Assembly: GCA_011033025.1 (NCBI GenBank)
Contig: WFMF01000025.1
Coordinates: forward strand, 793,018-857,017
DNA length: 64,000 bases
Direction of reading: 5' to 3'
DNA from: Beroe forskalii
Lineage: Eukaryota; Ctenophora; Nuda; Beroida; Beroidae
The position numbers and the translations under genes were made by a program. The notes below the pieces were generated by a model that was not told the origin of the DNA, did not search any database, and saw nothing but the letters and a program-made list of their open reading frames with translations. This document shows, piece after piece, positions 11,500-25,022 of the stretch (its first letter is position 1; the number at the start of each line of letters is the position of its first letter).

Positions 11500-12260
11500 A
11501 CTACGCTAAATGAATTCCAAGCACTTCGATATTGTTGGATTATAAGGCATTAAGGCAAATGGGTACTCTAGCACAAGGCTTACTTGAGACTTGAGTGCAA
11601 ATGGGCGCAAATATTTGTGCCCATTTGCGCTCGACTCTTGAAAATGGCTGGTTGCAAATGAGCGCAAATTTTTTCGTTCATTTGCACTCATTTGCACTCT
11701 TTTTTGCGTCCAATTTGCGCTCATTTTCGCCCTCTTTGCGCCCAATTCTCGCCCATTTTGCGCCAAAAGCGCAAATGGGCGCAAAAAATCAGAGACATGA
11801 AAATGGACGCAAATGGGCGCAAATGAGCGCAATGGTCGCAAATGAGCGCAATGGGCGCAAATGACTATGAGTTCTCAGTTTTTATGGTCGCAAAATACTT
11901 GCGATCCTTTGCCATTGCGCTCAGTTCTGCTGAGCGAAAAACATGATTTCATTGGTTAGGGTTTGGGGTAGGGTCAGGGTATTATAGGGTTAAGGTTAGG
12001 GCAACCGCAAATGATCACAAATAAGCGCAATTGAACTGAAAATTTGCGCTCATCCTCAATGAGCGCAATTTCGAGTTACTGAGCGGCGAGTGCAAATGGG
12101 TGCAACTGAAGAACTGAGCGCAATAAATGGGCGCATTTGTTATTGAGCCAGCCATTTTCGAGCTACTAAAAGGTTATTGACCACATATGAGCACAAATTG
12201 AGCGCAAATGAGCGGTGACTGAGCGCAAATTTGCGCTAAAGTACTCATTTGCCGTTGGAT
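11500..12260. repeat. GCGCAAATGGGCGCAAATGAGC repeat block with inverted arms
   Basis: Dense short repeats of GCGCAAATG(A/G)GC occur on one strand, with the complementary CATTTGCGC on the other, interrupted near 11955-12000 by GGTTAGGGT-type sequence. AAGGCAAATGGGTACT (11552) and AGTACTCATTTGCCG (12238) face each other and suggest a foldback element of about 0.7 kb. Frames across it are artefacts. Confidence 0.7.
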
Positions 12261-14199
12261 TCCAACGTATTGCTATAAGTGTAACTGCGCAGGGCTCCAA
12301 TCCAGCGCTGATTGGATTCTGATCTTACTGTTTAGACACATATGCTGATTCATGATTGGTTTCCAATTGCACACTCGAATTGATTTATGAATAAAGCTTT
12401 TAGTTTTACGAATAAATATAAACTTCAAATCGAATATGTTTGAATATTATACCATTTTTGAATAAATGATTATTTTCACACAATTTATTGAGTCGATGGT
12501 GTAATTTCGCAACCACACATTTGATCCATCTGGTGCAGACATCGTTAGGTGGGTCTGACCAATAGAATTATACAATTGCCATTGTTCGTTGCAACGATTT
12601 GACTGTGTCTATTTTTGTCGAACCTCTTTGTGGCTCGCAACTTTATGTGTTTTCAGCTGAAATAAAAACTAATCCCGGTACGGAACTGCAATTTTCAATA
12701 CTTGTTCATAGGAGTTCCATTTTTATGAAAACAAAAACAATTCACCAAATAATGAATCGATGAGGTTGCTGATTGATGTAACGGACATAAAAATCCAATT
12801 CAGGGTACATTAGCCCATTGTCCTATTGTTCGGGTATTGTCTGATTGACCTTTCAAATTGCTTCGAAAGTCAATCAATGACCGGTAACCCATATGCTCAT
12901 ATGGTTCAAAGCCAATTGACCAATGAAAAGTGATAGCATTTAAGAAAATTCACTTGAAAAGTTTTTGTCATATTTTGGTTCAGTCATTTTAATTTTTCAC
13001 GATCAGTAGCGTCGTGACCCATTTTGTGATTCCTGATCCTGACGGACTTTAGTGGACCCGCCAGGTCCACCAGGTCCTCCCGATCTTTTAAGCCACCAAT
13101 ATGCGGACTTCGAATTGACAATAACATCTGCCAAATTCTTGGATGGGGACGGGGGTGATAGTAATTGGGCCGCGGGTATAACGAACAATTGAATTGAATT
13201 ATGATAATGTTATTGACATTAATACTTTAACCAGTGTATTATTTTTTAGGGTTGGCCTTATAGGTACTGCAGTCACCCTATGTTCAAGTTTCAACAATCA
13301 TAATTCAATTATTGATCGGCCCTAAGCCCAATTCTCAAAAAGCTATTCTATTAAGTTGCGGATTTGGCAATGATCAATCTTCTGGTCGAATTGATTACGA
13401 CAATTAATGCACTGTACTCTGTAGGCTGTAGCAGCATAATGAGACTATGAGAAATGTGTGAGGTCGCATAAGTATTCACACTCACTCACTCAGGGGAGCA
13501 AGGGGACAAAGCTTACCTATTCTACACATCTACTTCCTAGGAACTCCATGTAGCCATGTGACGAATGCTGCTTTATAATCCATAATTATAGCAAAATTAC
13601 TTAATTATTCCGTGTCCGTGAAGCTGCAGTCTGACCTTATCCTTTGTACTTTTATAGTTTGTCCTATAATTTCTCATCGTGTGCATCTTTTCTCCGAGGG
13701 GATATCTTAACGTATTCATTTTATAACTATAAGTTTAAAATTTTAAATAATGTAGGTAGAATACAGCTGTATTCAAAGTCAATAGAGCAATATAGGTACC
13801 TACCAACTAGCGAAGCCGACATCGATGTGCTTTTTACTGTTTTTCATCGTCCATCTCTCCGCTTTATCATTTCGAAAGGGTAGCTACGTACTTCAAATTA
13901 GATTAATTTGAAGTGTAAATTTAAAATGATGGACGACCTTTTTAGTTATATTCCTGTAGGTTATATATAATATTAATATAATATTCTTATATTCTTATAT
14001 TGCCCTTTCTTAGTAAACAAGACTTCCGTGAAGTATTTGGTATTGAGACCTTACAGTTACAGCATTAAAACTTTTTATACTTATACTCAATATATGTCTT
14101 TTTGGGAATAACGTCTCGGTGATCTAAATTTTATGATAAAGCGACTTATAGCTTTTGGAGTTGACGTCTGAAAAATTGTTCATCTAGGTACTAAATAGA
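12261..14199. other. No gene recognised
   Basis: AT-rich intergenic sequence. A short Gly-Pro-Pro-like stretch near 13045-13085 is closed by stops and lacks splice sites. Short AT repeats (ATATAATATTAATATAAT) occur near 13965. Confidence 0.4.
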
Positions 14200-15373
14200 T
14201 AGGGGAGACATGGGGCAAATGATCCTAGTTTATGTAATTTGTAATGACTTCGTCGTAAATCAATATATGGCTCCGTTTTCCATTGAAACTCCATCTAAAT
14301 AGATTTTACCTCATTTTCGGATACCTCCAGTAACATTTTAAAGTTCAGAATGGCCAATAATGATATGATCATTTGACCCCATGAAAAAGGCCCTTTCAAA
14401 ATGCTAGGGTCAAATGATCTGTGCCCCTTTAGGGTCATATGATCGCATCATTTGACTCTAAGTAGACTCATTTGACCCTAAATTTTTGCAATTTTTAGTC
14501 GAAAATATTTTTTTTCCGGCTGTAATTTGTGTTCTATGTTAATAAAATGGATTAAAACATGAATAAAATGACCACAAGAGTATAAAATGTTGTCTATAGA
14601 TGCATTTAATCTATAGTCAACAAAATAATCCCTAAAATTGAACAAATGCAAGCAAAATCTACTGTTTAAAACCTAATGTTAGTTATTTAATGCAATAGAT
14701 CTATTCAAAAGTACATATCTTATGTATACAAAGAATTAGAAAGACGTGGAGGATCCAACCGATGTAATTTTTTGGTTTTTGATTAATTTACCTATTATGT
14801 TATTTTTAAAGGCATTATTGAAAGTATTTCTGATCGCCTATGATCATAAGTAGGTACATCTATAACATGATAAACTTATAAATGCATATAATAGCCACAA
14901 ATTAAGTGAAAGGGATGAAAAAGCAAAAAATTGAGTCAAATGATCACGTTCAGGGTCAAATGATCTGCGATCATTTGGTCAAAATTCAATATTGATCATT
15001 TGGGCAAAACAGTGGGGCTGGACAAAAATCCAATTAACACCTAATTAGATGCATGTTCATCATAAACAACGTTGTAAGAGTGAAAATGGATGTGTAAACT
15101 TATGCTTAGGCTGAAAATTTTGAGAAGTCGTTCAATAGGGACAATACTAGTAGCCTCCAAAATTGCATGAATATCCTAGAATTCTTGTTTTCAGTTGCAT
15201 GTATCTGGTTTCTGAGAGTTAAAGCTATCACAGCCATTGGAATTAAGTCAGGACATGATGTTGTTATCTTCAATACGTATTACACTGATTTCAATCGTTT
15301 TCAATGTACAGGAAGTGATAAAAGGCAATTTCTCATTTGACCCGATAGGATCATTTGACCCACGTTTCCCCTA
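14200..15373. mobile_element. 1.17-kb TIR element with ATCATTTGACCC motifs
   Basis: Terminal inverted repeats of about 28 bp: TAGGGGAGACATGGGGCAAA at the left and, reading in from the right end, TAGGGGAAACGTGGGTCAAA. Many inverted and direct copies of TCATTTGACCC or GGGTCAAATGATC lie just inside both ends (14355-14480 and 14935-15005). Possible TA target. A 104-codon frame at 15237-15551 crosses the right end and is not a transposase. Non-autonomous. Confidence 0.75.
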
Positions 15374-18173
15374 TAAAAAAGAATTGCATGTCAACAAACC
15401 ACTGGACCATGAAATTGTCACAAATTTTATGTCGCAACTCGCAGTGGCACTTACAGAGTTACACTTACACTTTACAGTTACTGATCGGCAGTTTGACACC
15501 TTACATCTAAAACATAAATATGCGAGCACATATAGAGGTGCGATGATGTAATTTAATATTCAATTTCAAATCTTAGTTTTACTTCGACCGGTCGACGGAC
15601 ATGTGCAATTGCATTGCCACTTGCAGCCTGGCATGGGCAGCCAATTCATTTTTCTGACTGAATGGCTTAATAGTTAATGGTATATTAGAGCGCAAATGTG
15701 AACGCCCGCGTGACCGCGTCCAATTCTAAATGTGGAACTTTACATCCTATGAGTTTTACTGACAGTGACTTTGACTTATTACTGATGTTGCCCTAAGTTG
15801 CTCTTATGACTGATGTTGCCCTTATGACTGATTTTGTTTTAACCTGCAGGTGCGCTGCGCTGCACCTCTGGAATGACTGATGATTTTTCTAAACAGGAAA
15901 TTTATTATAGTGAAGTATTGAAATCGCAAATATTCAGAATAAATGAGTAATCAAAATTAAATAACTTATGACCGATTTGCTTGTGAATGCAACGCAACGC
16001 GGCGGCAAACATGGCCGCGCGCGCATTACAGCCCAGTCAAATAAAATTGGGTTACAAAATAACTATGCAAAATTTTAGACACCAAAACGCGCATTGCTGC
16101 GCGCGGCTCACATGACGTTCGTTCCATGATTTCTCAGTTCATTTCTTCATTTGCGTTTGCGCTCTCGTTGCTTCTCCGAACTTAACCTTGATCTGCAGAT
16201 CCTGAATCCTCAGAATTCAGATTTTTTAGGATTATTTCTAAATTGTAACTGTAAGTTGTTAGACGATACCCATTCTCAAATTAGCCTTTTTTAGCCTTTT
16301 TTAGTCTTAACTCTCAACATAAGTCATATATAAACACATATGTTTGGGTCTTAACTCTTAAATGGAATTATAGCCGCCCTGACCCGTCTTTCCTAAAAAG
16401 CTGCGTTTTCTTGGCTGGTTTTGATCATCATTGATATTATTGAATTCCAATTGGTAATCTTCTGAATTGCAGTTGTATATTGTTGAAGACCGTATCATAT
16501 TCTTTGCCTGCCAACTCATGTGTCACCATGGGATGGGACTCCATGAAATGAGTCGGTCAGTATAAGTGTGTTTTACTTTTTCTGTCACCCTTCTGGAAGC
16601 GTCAATTGGGTGGAACCCCGGATTCGATCAAGTAGTTTCAACTTTTCTTTCTAATCTGTTATTACCTACACGATAGGAATTAGTTAACTTTATAACTGTT
16701 GAAGTTCTTGTCCAGGCTAAAGCATCAACCAAGATTTTCGCCACTTTTCTACTTCCATTTCCGTTTCCACTTCCATTTTCATTTCCCTTTCATATTAGCA
16801 ACAGGTATCATAATCCCGTTATAGGCTATAGGTAAAGACTTTGTACGGACCACAACCCTGTGCTGAGTTATTACTGCGAACTGTGAATTGAGATTCTGTG
16901 AACTTGTGCCACGCACTTTTAGTGTGTTTTCTTTAAACTCCGCCGTTTGTGATGTAGCATACTACTCGCGTTGATCCTTTGAACTTAGGAAATACAGTCA
17001 CTGATTTCTTCAATAACTATACGACCTACTGACAGGTTGCTAATAATTTCACGTTTGAACACTTTAACACGTACAGAGTTGCTGCTTAGTGCGTGTGTGA
17101 AGAAATTGTCAAGTACTGATATTCATGATTCTACAATTTTATGCAGTGTAGCGACCATGTAGTAATTTTTGGCGGTGTAATTTCGCCATATGAAAGTAAT
17201 ATATAAAGGTTTACGAATACAGCAGTATCATCAAAAATATAATGTACCAGCTGCAAGAAGATTGTGCGATTGTTTCCTGCGTACAGAAAGGATTATCGTA
17301 TATTTACCACCGTTTATGCGAATTCACGTATATTTTAAATTTGCGCTGCATTGAAATGATATTTTCTTTGTTTCAGACACTGACGTTTTCCTCCGCGATG
17401 TCTATAATAATCGATATACATACTTACATCTTTACATTAACCCTTGCCCTATCGGACGCATATTGGTTTAGACCCTCGACAACTGTTAGATTTAAAGTTC
17501 AAATTCAAAATTGCATAAAGCTATTGTTTATTATAATGATTAAGTTAGCATGAAGTTGGCATTTATCTAGATATCCCAGGAACTTGACCATTTGCGTTCT
17601 AAACTACATGCTGAAGTAGGAGGTTAGAATTATTACCTCCTTATTCCTGAATAAACTAAAATATGTCAATGGTAAGGAAGTTGCGCTATATTGTTAATAA
17701 GAGGGTATAACCATGCCCATACATAACAAACTCATTAAATTTTGCTATATGTTAAAAGTAATCAAGATATGAACCTAGGCTACAGGATATAATGAAGCTC
17801 AGGTACCTGTAATTTGAGTAAGGGACTTTCTACTTACTGGACAGGGTCCGGTATTATTAAGCTTTCACTTTGGTTAGACGCATTTAATACACCCACGATC
17901 TTGTCTCCGGTAATTTTCTGCATAGTCATATGATCCGCTGTATAGCCCTTGTTTTAAGTCACATGACCTAGTATTGCTCCACCGCGGTGTTCAATTTGGG
18001 GCATGTAACATTCGAAACTTATTAATCTGTGTTTATCTGTTCAGTGTTCTGAGTTTAGACCATAGTTCAATATTATATGCATAGCTCTATTCTTGATCCT
18101 GTTTCATATTGAAACAGTGTTTCAATATATTTTCAACAATTTGTCATATCGAGGACACTGATTGCCAGTAGGT
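15374..18173. other. No gene recognised
   Basis: Intergenic sequence. Small CpG-rich patches (near 15690-15870 and 15985-16100) and an AGCCTTTTTT duplication near 16285 are the only structure seen. The frame at 17242-17553 shows no family features. Confidence 0.4.
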
Positions 18174-19144
18174 ATATCGGTCGTATGAAAGTATACCAAT
18201 GACCCCCTACTGACCCCCTGCTGACCCCCTACTGACCCCCTGCTGACCCCCTACTGAACCCCTGCGGACCCCCTACTGACCCCCTGGTGAACCCATGGTG
18301 ACCCCCTGGTGAACCCCTACTGACCCCCTGCTGACCCCCTACTGACCCCCTGCTGACCCCTTACTGAACCCCTGCTGACCCCCTACTGACCTCCTGGTGA
18401 ACCCCTACTGACCCCCTGGTGAACCCCTACTGACCCCCTGCTGACCCCCTACTGACCCCCTGCTGACCCCTTACTGAACCCCTGCTGACCCCCTACTGAC
18501 CTCCTGGTGAACCCCTACTGACCCCCTGGTGAACCCCTACTGACCACTTTCTGATCATTGTTTCAATTCTTATCATGAGTGATTTTTAACATCTAAAAGC
18601 ACTTTGAATTTCACTTTGCCTTATCGCAAAGTGATATCACAAGTGATAAGGCAAATTGTGACCAATCGACCGATGCACCCTCAACACACCAAAATACCAT
18701 AAACACACCCTACATGTTAAGTATGCTATGTTAGTATTTTAGCTATATTAGTTGTGTTAGTTATGTTTGCCATAACTGAAATAAATAACATGTCAAGCGT
18801 AATGATAAGGCAAAGTGAAATTCAAAGTGCTTTTAGATCTTTAGATGTTAAAAATCACTCATGATAAGAATTGAAACAATGATCAGAAAGTGGTCAGTAG
18901 GGGTTCACCAGGGGGTCAGTAGGGGTTCACCAGGAGGTCAGTAGGGGGTCAGCAGGGGTTCAGTAGGGGATCAGCAGGGGTCAGTAGGGGGTCAGCAGGG
19001 GGTCAGTAGGGGTTCACCAGGGGGTCAGCAGGGGTTCACCAGGGGGTCAGTAGGGGGTCAGTAGGGGGTCAACAGGGGGTCAGTAGGGGGTCAGCAGGGG
19101 GTCAGTAGGGGGTCATTGGTATATTTTCATATGACCGGTATATC
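18174..19144. mobile_element. Foldback element with 11-bp tandem arrays in both arms
   Basis: Two arms of about 450 bp are inverted around a centre near 18715. The tips match: ATATCGGTCGTATGAAAGTA at the left and, from the right, ATACCGGTCATATGAAAATA. Inside each tip is an array of 11-bp units, CTACTGACCCC alternating with CTGCTGACCCC (or CTGGTGAACCC). Inside that lie facing copies of TCATGAGTGATTTTTAAC and GGCAAAGTGAAATTCAAAG. This is the classic foldback design; no coding region. Confidence 0.92.
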
Positions 19145-22100
19145 TTTGGCCTTTTTGTTCTGTTGACGCGCTAAAAATCAACATCATCTTATATTCTCTA
19201 ATTCTCTATTATATTCGTTTTAGCTATACTGTAATGGACTACCTTTCAAAGCGGCATGATATCATTCATCATCCATGCATTTATTTTATTATTTTGGTCT
19301 ATGATTACATGATTAAGTCATCAGACTTTGAAAGTGTCTGTTAATGGACCACCTCAAACTTATTTTATGCCTTCCAACTTGCAAAGCTTTTAATGGTGCT
19401 ATAAAATCATGAACGGTTTGCTAAGGCCTGGTTCGTTCTGACTTACTTAAGGCGAGGAATGACAGAGCAGTTCCCCAGTTTTCCAGCTGACTAGACGGGT
19501 TTACCAGTATTCACGTTTAATATGCTCGACATGATTAGAACATTATGTTGTGATCGGACTCCCTTCCCTGAGTTCAATCTTTCAATGGCATCCAAATAAG
19601 TCGGCGAAGAAATTAAATTCTGAGCATATTCCAATTCGCATTAAACAACTTTTAATGTGTGACAGTATATATTTTGTTGGTCTGGATATTTTCATAATTG
19701 ATTTGATTAAAATACTGATTTCCCTAAAAAGCTAAAATAAGAAATGTTTGAAGTTGCTGTGATACTTTATATTCTATTGGCTGTGTTATCAGGAAAGGTA
19801 ATCACGTGACAAATGCTCTTAGAATTCCGTGCAATATTTTACGTCGTATCGTGTGCGACCCGTTTTGAACTTAATCTAGATATTTTGATGTTTTTTTTGA
19901 AGCCCGCGATCTCTGTTTTACCCATGGTTGCCAATGGCCCTTCTTTGCCCTTCTTTCTGACCTGCTCTCGCAGGGCATGTACACGTATATTGAACGATTT
20001 GACTGCAAAAAGTGATTTTAAAGGCAAAAAACCAACTTAGAATTAAAAAGGTGCTTCACACCCTTGAATTTCAGATTTTTCAGAAAGGTACTTATAAAGT
20101 AGTCTAGTAAATTGAGACTTCTATGCACCAAAAAGTTGCATATATCACTTAAAATTACGAAAAGGTACATAATAAATTCACCCTTCTTTTGGTTTTGAAA
20201 TGATGCACTCCGATGGGTTCTCCAAGATTTGGCAGCTACGGTTGTACAGCCCAGTGCTAACGTCTGCACCCCTCCAATCAGATCGCTTATTCTCTTACTG
20301 ACTCATTAATAACACTTATAACTTCATGCATTGACGAAATGTATCCACTTTACAAGTTTTATGGTCAGCTATCAGCTGCAAACCATTAATAGGTAATTTT
20401 TGCGACCGTTGAGTCAAATTATATCAAGCTGTTGGTCAATACAGCAATACAAAGCAGAAACTCTTAGCTGCTTGAGAAGCCCCTCAGAGATGAGCACAAT
20501 TGCAATCCGTTGCAGGCGATCCTCTGTTTTTATCGAAAATAGAAGGGTAAAAAGCGGTAAATCATATACGCTAATCTAACGGTGATTAGTGTTGCTGTTG
20601 ATGTGATTGCACGAGGAGAAACTGGATGCCAATTAAGCAATTACTAAATCATCACTCGAGGCAAAGCCGAGTTTTGATAAGTGAACTAATTGGCACGATT
20701 CATCAGCCGAGTGCAAATTGGTGCAACGGCATCACTTTTGAGGCGTTAGATTAGTGCATGTATAGTGCTATGGCCATAGTACGGTAGTTATTTTCGCAGG
20801 AGTGCTACTTAACTATTGATTTGACCGACCATGCAGCCTGTTGTTATCAATGTAGCACCATTAAAGTAAGAATTTTATGAAATCATCTGGTAATTATCTT
20901 GTTTCTATCTGCAGTCGAGTGATAAAAGGTCCATTAATGCTGCTAGGTTGGTATAAAAAGAACAAATAATGTATTGGAAACTTTGCGATGGTTCAAGGCT
21001 TGGAGCACCCCCACCTGACAATAACAGCCCTGGTTTCAGAGGAACATTTTCTTTATACCTTTTTTAGAAGTTTGAGCAGTGATCTTTTAAAGGATCCGAC
21101 CACAGCTCATTACTGAAATGCCATACAACTTCCTAAACTTCCTATGATTCTGTCAAAGCCTAAATTTACATCGGGAATTATGGAATTAATTACCTATAAG
21201 CCTTATTTACCGCGATTATCGCTTAATATCATCATTGTTAATTATGTTTTTTATTATCATCATTTTCGGATTATTTTACTCTTGTTTTTGCATCTGTCCA
21301 CTGCGGTTCGTTTGATCTTAGTCCTCTCTGGTATACACAGGGTTATTCATACTTTTATTGGCGAAAAATTTGTTTCCGATCGAGTAGGTATAAGATTACG
21401 TATAAGATTACCCGATATCGGCCAATATTTCGTATTTTCTTGTTTAGTTAATAGCTGTTTTCTCCAGCAATCATTGGATGGATGAAGTCAATTCTCGTTG
21501 ATACTTATTGATACTCATTGATATTCAGATTATATCTTTAAGGGGTAGATTCACTTTTTTTTTATTATTCAATTCATGAAACATCACATGCCATTACGGT
21601 TTGTTCATACATTCTGAATTTTGATTCGTGGTCAATTTCAAGATTTGTAAGTTGAAGCCCTTAATAAAACTAACGATTTTTTAAATGAGATTTTTTGACC
21701 ATGATGGCAATTTTTTTCAAATACTATTTTTCATGCGGCAGTATACTGTATGGCACAGAATCTACTAGAATTTTAACGTTTGCAGTAAACATACCAATGG
21801 AGAAAATAGTCAAATAATCTGGCATTGCTGCATTGATCGCATGCTAGATTATGTAACGCATTAAAACTTAAATGGTTTTGAAGTTAACCTTTCAATATTA
21901 CCCCGGCAGTTTTGTGGTTGCGTTGGGAAACCTGGAAATCTTCAGTGTTTATCCTGCTACCTCGATAAATCGTCTGTAAACGTTCAGTGACCATATCTAT
22001 CATCTTATTGAGATAACTGTTAGCATACAGTCAGAGTTGCTTGAATATTTCTCATTTAAAGTTTTACATTAAAATTTCTACTTTTCTAGGAAATAAGAAC

Positions 22101-23860
22101 CACGGAAGATTAAATAATAGGAACATTTCCTGCTGCATGTCATGGATGCCGTCGCGTCATTACGAGAGTAATTTGACAGAAAATTTTAATGATAGGTAAT
22201 GCAAATGACTTGTCACAGTTCGAGTTTGTGACAGGATTGTTTTCTTGATACGTGGCTTCTGTGAGGGTAGCATAGTTCGAATGATCATTCGAACAATTCA
22301 GGCAATTTGATATTTCTTATTTCTTAATGCTTTAATGGCTTTTCCATTATGTGAATGATAATAATTGGTAATGCGGAATTCTTCAACCAGGTCAATCATG
22401 AAGTGTCATTACATGCGACATGATAACCCATTAGGAGTGGTCTCAGGTAAATTTACGCACAATTGCGCTGATAATAATTTATAAAATATGGCAAATTGCC
22501 AGCTTATTTACGTGTTTTGACTTACAGTACTGCTCCGGGAAAGATTCACGATATTTGTCTTTTTATTAACAGTGCTCATTCCGCAAATCCAGGATCATTA
22601 GAACTGCCATTTGATCTTTTCCAGCTACTATCTGTGTACCCTAAGATCTGTGACAGGTCAGACAGACCGTTTGTACACAGTCTGTCTGTCTTTTAGGATG
22701 TAGATACTAGATATCCCTCTCACAAGATACAGATTGTTCGCAGAGTCTAGCACTATATCATTGCTTAGTGTGGTGGATTGATGACGTTTCTTCGCGTATT
22801 GGTATGCGCGGCTAATAGATTTCCTGGCATTTGTGTGCGGCAAGGCACTGTTATTCTGATAATGGTATCTTGAATGTCTCCCAGGTCTGAACTCTGAGGT
22901 CTGAACTCTGAGGTCTTCCACTGACCACCGCATGATCACAGAACTCTCTGTCCCTAGTATTAACATCTATTGGACTAGCGAGAAAACTTCAGTTTTATGA
23001 TACTTAGTTAGGTAGTTATGATGATGGCTCATGACATGAAAGTTATATGTTTGCTATTTCGCTTGGTATTTTGTGTATTGCATTCCTTTAAACTGAGTGT
23101 TTTGACGAGTGACTTCTAAAATTCGAGGGAAGTGACAGGCTAACGCTCTAGGTGTCAAAGTAGCACCACCCAGAATATAATGATATGGCACATATAAGTG
23201 ACATTGTCACTTTACAACATCACCAGCGACAGGTGCATACTGGATACTTAGATCTGGACTAAGTCCAAGATATTAAGATTATCTGGGATAATTAACTTTC
23301 ATCTAATTCAATGAGATTCATGAAATCGCGACGATCTCTGTCCCTCCCCTCCCGTCGCCTCCCTTTGTCCTGAATTGATAAGAACATGAAGTCAATTTTT
23401 AGAGATAGGCCGTACGTCTAAGTACTGCATGGCATGTTAATCGTAAGGACTTAAGGAGCTGAAAGACTTGCATAATGCATACAGACCGAATCTATTGCGA
23501 CACACTAAATAGTCTGTGTTGAGATAAGGTACATGATTTGTCAAAATAGAATTTAGAAATTAATTAAAAATTCGTTGAATTATTTTTGATTTCTGAGTAT
23601 TTGAGTTGTGATGACAAACTTTGTCTTGATAATGATTTGGAGGATCTATCTATCCTACGATATTTGTTCCGATGTTTCGATTTTGAAACATTATGCCTAT
23701 TGTCTCATCTTTGGTACAGGCTGCCGTTTTTAGGGAAGTTAGCTCGACACTTCGATCATAGTTATTATATGTCTCAAGTCTGCCAACTCTTTTCCATACG
23801 CAATTATTCGACTTAGTTCTTTACGAATCTTAATTATTAGCTATATCGCTACAAAATCAT
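19145..23860. other. No gene recognised
   Basis: 4.7 kb of AT-rich sequence. Minor items: a CGAGGCAAAGCCGAG motif near 20658 (see 24271 and 24911), a small palindrome GTTCGAATGATCATTCGAAC near 22266, a duplicated GAGGTCTGAACTCT near 22890, and facing AGACAGACC/CTGTCTGTCT near 22660. Frames of 60-113 codons show no family features. Confidence 0.4.
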
Positions 23861-23864
23861 TTAA

Positions 23865-24106
23865 TAAACAGTCGGGGAAAATATGATTCTAGTAATATTT
23901 ACGTGGCTGCAAGCAAACGTTTATGGCAATAATTCAATGATTTTACATGAGGCAGAATCTTTCAAAATTAATTACTCTACTACGACGTAGTAGAGTAATT
24001 AATTTGAAAGATTTCTGCCTCATGTAAAATCATTGAATTATTGCCATAAACGTTTGCTTGCAGCCACGTAAATATTACTAGATATCATAATTTCCCCAAC
24101 TGTTTA
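23865..24106. mobile_element. 242-bp near-perfect hairpin flanked by TTAA
   Basis: Almost fully palindromic around CTACTACGACGTAGTAG (centre about 23983). The ends are TAAACAGTCGGGGAAA and TTTCCCCAACTGTTTA, flanked on both sides by TTAA (23861-23864 and 24107-24110). The arms carry only a few mismatches. The TTAA target suggests mobilisation by a piggyBac-type transposase, which is not present here. Confidence 0.92.
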
Positions 24107-24270
24107 TTAAATTTTTGGCAATTATCATGGGTTACAACTTACACATGCTCATTTTGTTATAGGGTGACTGGTTAAAAACCTTTTTGTTACTTACTGACTT
24201 ATAAAAAGTAGGTACTCACCAGCTGACTGACTCATTGAGACATGATATAGAACTATAGGTCGAAGGAGTA

Positions 24271-24403
24271 ACCTAATACCACATATATGTAGTGAGCGCG
24301 AAGCGCGAACTATATATAGACGCATTATTGGCCGAAGCGAAGCTGAGGTCAATAATGGTTTGTTTTGGACGAGGCGAAGCCGAGTTCAAATGTGGTATTA
24401 GGT
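24271..24403. mobile_element. 133-bp MITE with GAGGCGAAGCCGAG core
   Basis: Perfect 14-bp terminal inverted repeats ACCTAATACCACAT and ATGTGGTATTAGGT. The inside contains GAGCGCGAAGCGCGAA and GACGAGGCGAAGCCGAG, shared with the element at 24911. Confidence 0.8.
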
Positions 24404-24769
24404 ACCTGAGACCTATGGTGATATTACATGGCGAAACCACAAAAATTAACGCGCTAAAATACGTAATAACGTGAAAAATAGACTTTGACAAGCAGCATGT
24501 TGTCGTCAGACAGGTTGATGTGTAAATTTACATCCGGCCCGGATCAGAACAAATTAGTGCTAAATCGTTGGTGGTGTTTCTTGCACTCATTTTTCCATCA
24601 ACCCACAACTGTAAATCTTGATAAAGACGTCACTCTGAACATTTTGTTCATCGTGGAATGTATAGAAATTCTATTACCACAGAATGCAGATCTATGTTTG
24701 TCCCATCCAAATTATGCAAATTCGATTGACACTTTACTAATCAGCTATCATATAAGGGTTATAGATTCG

Positions 24770-24822
24770 TTCCCGACCCTATAACCCCGGAAAATCCGGG
24801 GTTATAGGGTCGGAAACGACCA
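24770..24822. repeat. Short hairpin
   Basis: CCGACCCTATAACCCCGG and CCGGGGTTATAGGGTCGG face each other around AAAAT. This is a nearly perfect stem of about 20 bp; further GGGGTTATAGG copies follow at 24831. Confidence 0.85.
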
Positions 24823-24910
24823 CATAACATGGGGTTATAGGATCTGACCGACCCTATAATATAGAAATACCCCGATTTATATGGTAGCAAATAAGGGCTT
24901 ATGAGCCATG

Positions 24911-25022
24911 TAATATAGAACTATAGGACAGCATTGAGATGCATATTAGTGCATATTGTACGAGGCGAAGCCGAGTTCAATATGCACAATATGCATCGAA
25001 ATGATGGCCTATAGTTATATTA
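24911..25022. mobile_element. 112-bp MITE with GAGGCGAAGCCGAG core
   Basis: Inverted ends TAATATAGAACTATAGG and CCTATAGTTATATTA, with inner facing GATGCATATT and AATATGCATC. Its core GTACGAGGCGAAGCCGAG matches that of the element at 24271. Confidence 0.75.

Noticed and set aside
13003-13188. Collagen-like Gly-Pro-Pro exon
   Set aside because: Only three triplets, closed by an in-frame stop upstream, no splice sites.
18174-19144. CRISPR-like array
   Set aside because: Units are contiguous 11-mers without spacers, inverted in the second arm, in an animal genome.
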